This document shows, piece after piece, positions 1-6,769 of a DNA stretch of 39,564 bases. The notes beneath the pieces are model-generated. The model saw nothing but the letters and a program-made list of their open reading frames with translations. It did no database searches and was not told the DNA's origin. A program made the position numbers and the translations under genes. Origin of the DNA: Phycisphaerae bacterium (GTDB lineage: Bacteria; Planctomycetota; Phycisphaerae; UBA1845; Fen-1342). Where the stretch lies: positions 1-39,564 of the forward strand of contig JANQFV010000018.1 of the NCBI GenBank assembly GCA_028277645.1, read 5' to 3'. Every line of letters begins with the position of its first letter. Within the stretch, counting starts at the first letter, position 1.

Positions 1-432
1 AAGTACTTCATCATCGGCCCGGTCTTCCGCCGCGAGACGGTCGACTACAAGCACCTGCCGGTCTTCCACCAGGTCGACGGCATCATCGTAGACGAGCACG
101 CCAGCCTCGCCACGCTGATCGGCACGCTGACCGCGTTCTACGCCAAGATGGGCTTCCCCCGCGTCAAGGTGAACCCGAGCTTCTTCCCCTACACCGAGCC
201 GTCGGCGGAGGTCATGCTGTACCTGGAAAGCCGGAAAGACTGGGTAGAAATGGGCGGCTCCGGCGTATTCCGCCCCGAGGTAACGCTCCCGGTCGGTATC
301 ACCGACCGCGTCCTGGCCTGGGGCCTCGGCCTCGAGCGCCTCGCCATGTTCGCCCACGACGTAAAAGCCATCGGCGACCTCTTCTTCGCGACGATGCCCT
401 GGCTGAGAGAAGAACCAGTCTCCCGCGCGTAA
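1..432 (+). CDS. pheS: Phenylalanyl-tRNA synthetase alpha subunit, 3' part
   Basis: This is the C-terminal 143 residues of the class II catalytic alpha subunit, which charges tRNA-Phe with phenylalanine in the cytoplasm as a partner of PheT. The frame is open from base 1, so the start lies outside the window. Visible signatures are motif 2 (FRRE, residues 10-13 of the fragment), FHQVDG, the substrate-pocket stretch EMGGSGVFRPEV and motif 3 (GLGLERLAM). The wording of these motifs fits the archaeal/eukaryotic/spirochaete type of PheS better than the usual bacterial type, which agrees with the pheT that follows 178 bases downstream. Identity is secure; the subtype is inferred from motif wording. 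Confidence 0.95.
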   Translation, partial: KYFIIGPVFRRETVDYKHLPVFHQVDGIIVDEHASLATLIGTLTAFYAKMGFPRVKVNPSFFPYTEPSAEVMLYLESRKDWVEMGGSGVFRPEVTLPVGITDRVLAWGLGLERLAMFAHDVKAIGDLFFATMPWLREEPVSRA

Positions 433-528
433 GCGAGCAGTCAATCGAATCGCAAGTACAGTCAAGTGCAACCACAGTCACCATGATGCACGAAAGACCA
501 CCAACAATCGCGCGAAGCCGCACCACCT

Positions 529-571
529 CGCCCCTCTTCTCTGCGCCTCTGTGCCTCTGTGGTTCAATTCC
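529..571. repeat. Low-complexity intergenic repeat, CTCTGTG type
   Basis: The pheS-pheT gap holds a pyrimidine-rich run with tandem GCCTCTGTG units (TCTGCGCCTCTGTGCCTCTG followed by TGGTTCAATT). Read on the other strand it would encode NHRGTEAQR, a peptide I recognise as frequently mis-annotated from dispersed intergenic repeats in many bacterial genomes. It lies just upstream of the pheT ribosome-binding site and is not coding. Copy number in this genome cannot be seen from one window. Confidence 0.55.
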
Positions 572-610
572 TTCCTCTTCCGTGCTCTGCAGCCGACGGA
601 GATAGCCCCC

Positions 611-2506
611 GTGCCCATCATCGACATGCCCGTAGACATGCTGCTCGAACGCATCCCTTCCGAGGGTGACGCGCCGCGCGTCACCGCCGACGACCTTGCC
701 GAGCTGATGCCCAAGCTCGGCTGCGAGCTCGACGAAGTCGCCGAGATGCAGGAGTTCGTCTGCCAGGTCTGCGGCAAGATCTACGACCGCACCGCCGCCC
801 AGGGCCCGCCGCTGCACTGCGCGAACTGCGGCGCCGACTTCCGCACCTTCCCCGACGAGCTCAAGACCCTCGGCACCAGCCAGGTCCTCCGCCTCGACAT
901 GCTCGCCGTCCGGCCCGACATCTTCGATCCCGGCGGAATGGCCCGCTACATCCGCGGCTACCTCGGCATCCAGACCGGCCTGCCCGAGTACGTCCTCTCC
1001 GCGCCGCGCATCAAAGTCGTCATCGACCCGGCCCTGTCCAACGACGACAGCTATCGCCCGTTCATCGCCTGCGCCGTCGTCCGCAACGTCCAGCTCGACA
1101 ACAACACCATCAAGATGGTGATGAACCTCCAGGAAGATCTGCACTGGGCCCTCGGCCGCGACCGCAAGCTCGCTTCCATCGGCGTATACGACCTCGACAC
1201 CCTCGCCGGCGACACCTACCACTACGACGCCGTCGACCCCGACAGCCTCACTTTCGTCCCGCTCGGCTATTCGCCCAATGACCCCGACGCCCAGATGACC
1301 CCGCGGCAGATCCTCGAACAGCACAAGACCGGCCAGGCCTACGCCCACCTGCTGACGCCGCTGAAGAAATACCCCCTGCTACGCGACGGCGAGGGCACGA
1401 TCCTCTCCATGCCACCGATCATCAACAGCGAATCCACCCGCGTCACGATGAACTCGAAGAACTTCTTCGTAGACGTAACCGGCATCTCACAACGCACCGT
1501 AGACCGCGCGCTAAACATCATCGTAACCAGCTTCAAAGAAATCATGCCGGCGATTGAGGTAGAGTGCGTCGTAATTGAAAGGCACGAAGGAGGCGAGGGA
1601 GCCGTCCCCACATCCACACCTCCCCACGTCCCCACCCGGACAACTCCCGACCTAACCCCAACAGAGTTCACCCTCAACGTCCAACAAGCCCGCGACACCA
1701 TCGGCGCCGAATTCAACACCGCCGAGCTCGCCGAACTGCTGGAGTCCATGGGCCACGGCGTAGAAGAGGCCGGCCATGCCGACCAACTCAAGGTCCTCGT
1801 CCCCGCCTACCGCAACGACGTCATGCACCCGGTCGACCTCATGGAAGACGCGGCGATCGCCTACGGCTACGACAACCTCAAGCCCGAACTGGTCCCCACC
1901 TTCACCGTCGGTGCCCCGCGCGCGATCGAGGAGCAGTCCGGCATCGCCCGCCGCATCATGATCGGCCTCGGCTTCCACCAGGTGATGACGCTCGTCCTCA
2001 CCAGCGAGGCGGCGACGTTCGAGAAGTGGCGCATCGACCCCGACCCGCGCGCCGTCCAGATCGAAAACCCCATCAGCACCGAACAGACCATGTGCCGCGT
2101 GTCACTGCTGCCCGGCCTGATGGAAACGCTCGCGATCAACAAGCAATACGACCTGCCGCAATACCTTTTCGAAGTCGGCGATTGCTCGTTCCACGATCCA
2201 CAGACGGAGACAGGCGCCCGCGAGGAGCGCTTCATCGGCGCCGTCATGATCGGCACCGGCGTAGGCTACGCCGACATCCGCGCGGTGACGGACGCCTTCG
2301 TCCACGAAATGGGCCAGCGCTACGAAGTCCGCCCGACCGACCACCCCAGCTACATCCCCGGCCGCGCCGCCGCCCTCTTCAACGAAGACAACACGCGCTT
2401 AGGCACCATGGGCGAACTACACCCCGAAATCCTGGAGTCCTACGGCCTTAAACACCCCGTAGCTTTGGTGGAAATTTCCCTGGCCACGCTGCTCAAGACC
2501 GCGTAG
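611..2506 (+). CDS. pheT: Phenylalanyl-tRNA synthetase beta subunit, archaeal type with zinc-ribbon insertion
   Basis: This is the beta subunit of the (alpha-beta)2 PheRS, a 631-residue protein that starts MPIIDMPVDMLL and is much shorter than the roughly 800-residue canonical bacterial PheT. The start chosen is GTG at 611, with GGAG at 598-601; an in-frame ATG at 551 lies inside the intergenic repeat and is less likely. The N-terminal B1-like region is interrupted at residues 51-73 by a CxxC-x15-CxxC zinc-ribbon pattern (Cys51, 54, 70, 73). After it the chain returns to the family pattern at RPDIFDPGGMARYIRGYLG. B3/B4 editing-type and B5 regions follow, including the stretch MEDAAIAYGYDNL. 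A Pro/Thr-rich linker lies near residues 348-365. Family identity is clear; the role of the insertion is unknown. Confidence 0.93.
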   Translation: MPIIDMPVDMLLERIPSEGDAPRVTADDLAELMPKLGCELDEVAEMQEFVCQVCGKIYDRTAAQGPPLHCANCGADFRTFPDELKTLGTSQVLRLDMLAVRPDIFDPGGMARYIRGYLGIQTGLPEYVLSAPRIKVVIDPALSNDDSYRPFIACAVVRNVQLDNNTIKMVMNLQEDLHWALGRDRKLASIGVYDLDTLAGDTYHYDAVDPDSLTFVPLGYSPNDPDAQMTPRQILEQHKTGQAYAHLLTPLKKYPLLRDGEGTILSMPPIINSESTRVTMNSKNFFVDVTGISQRTVDRALNIIVTSFKEIMPAIEVECVVIERHEGGEGAVPTSTPPHVPTRTTPDLTPTEFTLNVQQARDTIGAEFNTAELAELLESMGHGVEEAGHADQLKVLVPAYRNDVMHPVDLMEDAAIAYGYDNLKPELVPTFTVGAPRAIEEQSGIARRIMIGLGFHQVMTLVLTSEAATFEKWRIDPDPRAVQIENPISTEQTMCRVSLLPGLMETLAINKQYDLPQYLFEVGDCSFHDPQTETGAREERFIGAVMIGTGVGYADIRAVTDAFVHEMGQRYEVRPTDHPSYIPGRAAALFNEDNTRLGTMGELHPEILESYGLKHPVALVEISLATLLKTA

Positions 2507-2515
2507 CCGAATGTG

Positions 2516-2536
2516 GCGCCGGTATTCAACCGGTGC
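2516..2536 (+). terminator. Possible intrinsic terminator after pheT
   Basis: An 8-bp stem with one G-T wobble (GCGCCGGT / ACCGGTGC) closes a 5-base loop and is followed by TTTCCCC. It lies 10 bases after the pheT stop and before the convergent gene ending at 2571. The short T-run makes it a weak call. Confidence 0.35.
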
Positions 2537-2570
2537 TTTCCCCTCGCACGCGCTCCCGACGTCCGTCTGG

Positions 2571-2975
2571 CTACCCCACCTGAACCAACACCCCCCGCCG
2601 CCCCCCGCGATGCCGATGCTCCCATACATATATCCCCTGCCACGTCCCCAACCCCAACTGTCCACTAGCCACCGGAATCGACAGTGACGTCGCCGTCAGC
2701 GCCGCCTTGATGTGCGCCGGCATATCGTCCGGCCCCTCTGACGTGTGCGTGTACTGCGGATCATCCTCCACCACCAGCCGGTCGAGCCAGCGCTCCAAGT
2801 CTCGCCGCGCCGACGGATCGGCGTTCTCCTGAATCACCAGGCTCGCCGAAGTGTGCTGAATGAAGACCGTACACAACCCCTCGTCAACGCCGGCCGCCCG
2901 CACAACCTCCGCGACTGCCAACGTGATCTCCGTCAACCCCTTCCCGCGCGTCGCCACCTGAATCCGCTTCACCAT
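2571..2975 (-). CDS. YjbQ/UPF0047 family protein
   Basis: This 134-residue protein matches the small single-domain YjbQ (UPF0047) family. It shows the conserved blocks QHTSASLVIQENADP (about residues 40-54), YTHTSEGPDDMPAHIKA and GTWQGIYVWEHR, with the family's conserved His residues. Family members are cytoplasmic; E. coli YjbQ has weak thiamine-phosphate synthase activity, but the true cellular role is unsettled. The length fits the family. The start is ATG at 2975. It lies 54 bases downstream of the phosphodiesterase-like lipoprotein gene on the same strand and converges with pheT. Family assignment is strong; function is not. Confidence 0.9.
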   Translation of the reverse strand: MVKRIQVATRGKGLTEITLAVAEVVRAAGVDEGLCTVFIQHTSASLVIQENADPSARRDLERWLDRLVVEDDPQYTHTSEGPDDMPAHIKAALTATSLSIPVASGQLGLGTWQGIYVWEHRHRGGRRGVLVQVG

Positions 2976-3029
2976 CGCGCATCACGACCAGAGGTGCCAC
3001 TGCAGTGTCGGCAGTGCATCGCACGCGGC

Positions 3030-4238
3030 CTACTCCGCCGCTCGAAAATCCACCACCAGCGGCAGATGATCAAACTTCTCCCCCGCGTCATCGACAACAA
3101 CGTCCAGCTTCTCCAATCCGCACGCCGCCAGATCCGCATCACTCATCGTCGTCGTGTTCAATACGAACCCCTTCACCGCTTCCAGCACACTGTCGGAATA
3201 GATGATGTAATCCAGCCGCCCCGGATCATACTCACCCGTGTCGTCCCGCCACGTGTAATCGTCCGCGCCGTCGACATTGTGCCGTGGGTGCAGATCGGTC
3301 AATCCCGTCCCGTCCCAGTCCGCCGGCGAATCCACCCCGTACTCCTCCTCGTCGATAATGTCGCCTTCGACCAGCGTCGTGACCGGCTGAAAGCTCCCCA
3401 CGATGTTCAGATCACCGCACACGACGATCGCCGTCCCCGCCGGCAGGTCGATCTCACCGCCTTCGGTCCGCGCGTCTCGCAGCCAGTTGACGATCGCGTC
3501 CGACTGCTCCTGGCGGCGGACGTCGTTTTGCTCCGGATCGCAGCACTTGTAGTGGTTATTCATCACGTAGAAGTCGAACGCAAACTCGGCGTCCGGCAAA
3601 TCCACCAGCGCAATCGCCTGCCCGCGATCGCCGCGCGGCTTGGTCTCCTTCGCCTTCATCTCCAGCGGAAAGCGGCTCAGGATCACGTTGTCGTAGGACT
3701 GGTGGCCGTGCCAAGTCAGACCCTCGCCGAGCGGCAGCGCCGCGTTCATGATGAACGCCGCGTCCTCGGCGGACCATTCGCGGCCACCTTCGTCGCGCCG
3801 CCACGAAGGCAGCGCGATTTCCTGCAACGCGACGATGTCGGGGTTGAGCGCTCGCATCACGCGCACGAACCGGTCGGCATTCTGCTCGCTCTCTTCGGGA
3901 AAGATGTTGTTCCACAGCACGTTGTAACAGACCATGCGAAGCTCGGCCTGCGGATCGCGATCCACGAACGTCCCCGTCGGCGTCCCCGGCGGCCTCGCCG
4001 GCAGCGGCGCAGCGGCGGCGGGCACGCGCAACGGCGGCTCTGCCGGTTCCGCCTCAGCCTGCGCCGGATTCTGCACCCCCGGGGCCATCCGAACGTTCGG
4101 CGATTCGTTCGGCTGTGGCTCGGACGCCTGCTTCTCCGTCGCCGACTGCTGCTCACACGCGGCCAGCACCAACATTGCGGCACAAAGACCGGTTGTCCAA
4201 ACTCGTACTGCCGTCATTCGCATTATTCGCTCGCTCAT
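3030..4238 (-). CDS. Endonuclease/exonuclease/phosphatase-family lipoprotein
   Basis: This is a predicted lipoprotein of 402 residues. The N-terminal hydrophobic stretch ends in a lipobox, LVLAAC, with Cys28. A Glu/Pro/Ala-rich linker of about 70 residues follows, and then an EEP-fold domain. Domain signs are VCYNVLWNN, ALNPDIVALQEI (catalytic Glu), GDLNIVGSF (Asp/Asn) and the final DHLPLVVDF (Asp-His pair), the metal-dependent active site of the DNase I/exonuclease III/phosphodiesterase superfamily. A lipid-anchored position outside the cytoplasm suggests scavenging of nucleic acids, phospholipids or phosphoesters, but the substrate cannot be read from sequence. The start used is ATG at 4238, with AAAGGA 12 bases upstream; an in-frame GTG at 4262 would add 8 residues. 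Confidence 0.88.
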   Translation of the reverse strand: MSERIMRMTAVRVWTTGLCAAMLVLAACEQQSATEKQASEPQPNESPNVRMAPGVQNPAQAEAEPAEPPLRVPAAAAPLPARPPGTPTGTFVDRDPQAELRMVCYNVLWNNIFPEESEQNADRFVRVMRALNPDIVALQEIALPSWRRDEGGREWSAEDAAFIMNAALPLGEGLTWHGHQSYDNVILSRFPLEMKAKETKPRGDRGQAIALVDLPDAEFAFDFYVMNNHYKCCDPEQNDVRRQEQSDAIVNWLRDARTEGGEIDLPAGTAIVVCGDLNIVGSFQPVTTLVEGDIIDEEEYGVDSPADWDGTGLTDLHPRHNVDGADDYTWRDDTGEYDPGRLDYIIYSDSVLEAVKGFVLNTTTMSDADLAACGLEKLDVVVDDAGEKFDHLPLVVDFRAAE

Positions 4239-4310
4239 CGTCGTCGCCCGTCCTTTCCGCACTCGCCCGGTTTTGTCAGGTCCGCGCTATACGCGGCCTT
4301 GGTCGTGCGT

Positions 4311-5594
4311 TCAGCCGGTAATCAAGTGCGACATCTCCTCATCGGTCACAATCTTGGATGACACGGCTGTCATAAATACATACGGTGAGAGCATTGGGTC
4401 ACGAAACCGGTACTTGTACGACCGAGGCGCACCGGATCGCTCCAGAATCGGCCCGCGGCTCTTTTCCGCAAATTCGTTTATGTGCTTCTGGAACGTCGCG
4501 ATGGTCACGTTTGAGCGAGCTAGCACCCGCGACAATGGCGCCACGACGTCCGAAGCGTGAAAATACCCTAACTCGTCCTGCGACGTCGCCGCGGCAACCG
4601 CGCATGCTAACAGAACTTTATCGTAGAGCGCACCCTTGTGAGCGCTGTGGACCGCAGTGTGGTACTTCTCTCTAATCGTCTGCAGTGCCTCACTAACCGC
4701 CTTCCTGAACGACCGTCCCACGTCATCTACAAGCACCCGATTCGAGAGTCTCTTGGCCGCCTCGCGAGTCGCATGTAGCCCGATCAAGTGCGCATAGTGC
4801 GGCAGCCCTTGGGAGGTTCGCACAATCATCGTCATCGCTGCATCGTCAAGCTCTATCTGCAGAACTTCACTTGCCTTGTCGAGAATCTCTCGAAGTTCAT
4901 CCTCGTTCATTCGGGGCAGAAACACCTGTACGATAGCTCGAGCGATTGACGCATGATCCTGGACGAGCTTGTCAATCGTCTCCGAAACACCAACGAGGAT
5001 CACAGTCGAGTCAATAGCGTAATCAGACAGCGCCTTAATCAGGTCTGTAAATGACCGCCGCTCGTTCAGGGCGGCACGATCGAATTCATCGAATATGAAG
5101 ATCGATCTCTCGAGGTGGGCCAATGTCTTGCGCACCTCATCGATTGTGGGAGTGTCTGACAGGTGAAAGACCCCTCTCAGCGTCCGGGGCTCCTGACTAA
5201 CGTCCGGTCGGAACCCTACTGCGGGGCCGTCCTCCAACCAGCTAATCTCGTCGAACGCACGCCTCCAAACATCTGCGAAGCTGTCGCTCGCGCTGACGTT
5301 GACCTTGACGATGATTCTCGGCGCGAGGTTCTTCGTGTCGTACAGGTGACCCTCCATAACAACAACCAGTGGCTCAACGATGTTTGCCAGTGACGTTTTG
5401 CCGACGCCACGCTCACCGAAGATCACGATGTGAAGTCCGGACTGAAACACTGCGTCGGACACGCTTGTAAGTTGATCCCACCGACCGGCGAAGAATTCGC
5501 GATTCGAGATGGGGGATCGCGGACGAAACGTTGCCCCAGCCTTCGTAGAGAGTTCTTGCGCTTCATCGGGCGTCAATTTACGCTCAGCAGCCAT
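4311..5594 (-). CDS. AAA+ ATPase, Orc1/Cdc6-like
   Basis: This is a 427-residue P-loop ATPase. It has Walker A GERGVGKT at residues 60-67, Walker B IFIFDEFDR at about 165-173 (Asp169, Glu170) and a sensor-type stretch ILVGVSET near 207. A C-terminal region of roughly 130 residues ends in a pattern typical of a winged helix followed by a terminal DP (KYRFRDPML). The layout resembles Orc1/Cdc6-like or MoxR-unrelated single-gene ATPases found in accessory DNA. It stands alone, 73 bases before the lipoprotein gene on the same strand. GC content and codon use are visibly lower than in both neighbours, which suggests acquisition. The start is ATG at 5594; an in-frame TTG at 5630 would add 12 residues. 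No clear Shine-Dalgarno is visible. Function is unknown; DNA binding is inferred. Confidence 0.8.
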   Translation of the reverse strand: MAAERKLTPDEAQELSTKAGATFRPRSPISNREFFAGRWDQLTSVSDAVFQSGLHIVIFGERGVGKTSLANIVEPLVVVMEGHLYDTKNLAPRIIVKVNVSASDSFADVWRRAFDEISWLEDGPAVGFRPDVSQEPRTLRGVFHLSDTPTIDEVRKTLAHLERSIFIFDEFDRAALNERRSFTDLIKALSDYAIDSTVILVGVSETIDKLVQDHASIARAIVQVFLPRMNEDELREILDKASEVLQIELDDAAMTMIVRTSQGLPHYAHLIGLHATREAAKRLSNRVLVDDVGRSFRKAVSEALQTIREKYHTAVHSAHKGALYDKVLLACAVAAATSQDELGYFHASDVVAPLSRVLARSNVTIATFQKHINEFAEKSRGPILERSGAPRSYKYRFRDPMLSPYVFMTAVSSKIVTDEEMSHLITG

Positions 5595-5829
5595 GCCGCA
5601 AATAATAGGCACAGACCACCAACTAAGCAACCGAGATCACCAAGTCGCGACGTGTATTCGACCAGTAATTGGCAGATATCGACAAGTGTCGCGATGATAA
5701 TATTCTCAGATCATAATTATCGGACGTATCGTTCGCCGAATCGTGTCGTGAGGCCCCGCACATAGCCGCCTGTCGCAGGCGCGATGCCCTTGGCAGCAGT
5801 TCAAATCATCGTTCCGCTACAATCCGTCC
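5595..5829. other. AT-rich divergent intergenic region
   Basis: This 235-base gap separates the AAA+ ATPase gene from mutM. It is AT-richer than its surroundings and contains an operator-like palindrome CGACA-AG-TGTCG at 5680-5691 and the 8-bp palindrome ATAATTAT near 5715. Either could belong to the ATPase promoter on the minus strand. On the plus strand TACAAT at 5818-5823 lies only 6 bases before the mutM ATG. No gene is seen here. Confidence 0.4.
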
Positions 5830-6675
5830 ATGCCCGAACTCCCCGAGGTCGAGACGATCGTCCGAAACTTCCGCCCCCGACTCGTCGGGCAGCGCATCGC
5901 CAGCTTCAACACGTCCTGGCCCAAGAGCATCACACCCAGCTTCCCACGTGTACGCAGCGCACTGACTGATCGCTCGATCACAGCGCTGACCCGCCGCGGG
6001 AAGTTCATCGTCCTGCACCTCAACGACGCGAGTTGGCTCCTCGTCCACCTGCGCATGAGTGGCCGTTTCGAGTGGGCCGCCGATGCACCGCGTCGACCCA
6101 ACCACATTCGCTCAACTTGGCGATTCACGACCGGCGAAAAGCTTTACTTCTGCGACGCGCGGAAGTTCGGACGCATCACGCATACGCATGATCTCGCCAT
6201 CGCCACCGCCGACCTCGGCCCCGAGCCGCTGGCGCGCAACTTCACACCGACAGCGCTCCGAACAATCCTCAAGCAGCGCCGCCGACAGTTGAAACCGCTG
6301 CTCCTCGACCAGTCCGTCATCGCCGGCCTCGGCAACATCTACACCGATGAGGCTCTGCACCGCGCCGGTCTGCACCCCGCGACAACCTCCGACCGCGTTT
6401 CCGCAACCCAGAGCGAACGACTCCACGAGTCCATCCGATCCGTCCTCCGCCTCGCCATCCGCAACCACGGCACCAGCATCGACTGGATCTACCCCGGCGG
6501 CTGGATGCAGAAACGCCTCCGCGTTTACGGTCGCACGAACGAGCCCTGCCGCACCTGCGGCACCCCGATCAAGTCACTACGCATAGCCCAGCGCGGCACA
6601 CACATCTGCCCCAAATGCCAACCCAAGAACGGCCACAAACGAACCCGCCGCAGAAAGAGGAGTACCAAGGGTTGA
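5830..6675 (+). CDS. mutM: Formamidopyrimidine-DNA glycosylase (Fpg/MutM)
   Basis: This is a 281-residue base-excision repair glycosylase/AP lyase that removes 8-oxoguanine and formamidopyrimidines. The N-terminus PELPEVET supplies the Pro2 nucleophile and Glu3 after Met removal. The beta-hairpin Lys is in RRGKFIVLHL. The helix-two-turn-helix carries GLGNIYTDEALHRAGLHP (most homologues have V where this has T). The C-terminal zinc finger CRTCGTPI...CPKCQ is complete, followed by a basic tail of about 18 residues rich in Lys/Arg that is longer than usual. The start is ATG at 5830. There is no Shine-Dalgarno, and a -10-like TACAAT ends 6 bases before the ATG, so the transcript may be leaderless. 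Confidence 0.96.
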   Translation: MPELPEVETIVRNFRPRLVGQRIASFNTSWPKSITPSFPRVRSALTDRSITALTRRGKFIVLHLNDASWLLVHLRMSGRFEWAADAPRRPNHIRSTWRFTTGEKLYFCDARKFGRITHTHDLAIATADLGPEPLARNFTPTALRTILKQRRRQLKPLLLDQSVIAGLGNIYTDEALHRAGLHPATTSDRVSATQSERLHESIRSVLRLAIRNHGTSIDWIYPGGWMQKRLRVYGRTNEPCRTCGTPIKSLRIAQRGTHICPKCQPKNGHKRTRRRKRSTKG

Positions 6676-6683
6676 TGACAGCT

Positions 6684-6768
6684 CCTGTTCCCTCCGTGCC
6701 TCCGTGCCTAAGTGCCCGCGTGCCCTCTTCTCACGTTCCCACCTTCCCACCTTGCCACTCTGCCACGC
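6684..6768. repeat. Pyrimidine-rich intergenic low-complexity repeat upstream of asnB
   Basis: The 94 bases between mutM and asnB are filled by degenerate tandem units such as CCTCCGTGCC, CCCACCTT (twice) and CCACTCTGCCAC. It has no reading-frame constraint and gives a spurious N-terminal extension of asnB if read through. It is similar in kind, though not in exact sequence, to the repeat upstream of pheT. Confidence 0.45.
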
Positions 6769-6769
6769 C

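Noticed and set aside
299..1348. Long open frame on the minus strand (349 codons) opposite pheS/pheT
   Set aside because: It is a shadow of pheT: the Val/Gly/Asp-rich product has no family signature and the plus-strand gene is certain.
2745..4361. 538-codon plus-strand frame opposite the YjbQ and phosphodiesterase genes
   Set aside because: Arg/His/Pro-rich product with no domain; it covers two clear minus-strand genes and is an effect of high GC at third codon positions.
6704..6769. N-terminal extension of asnB from an in-frame ATG at 6704
   Set aside because: It would bury the Cys2 nucleophile and is read from a low-complexity intergenic repeat.
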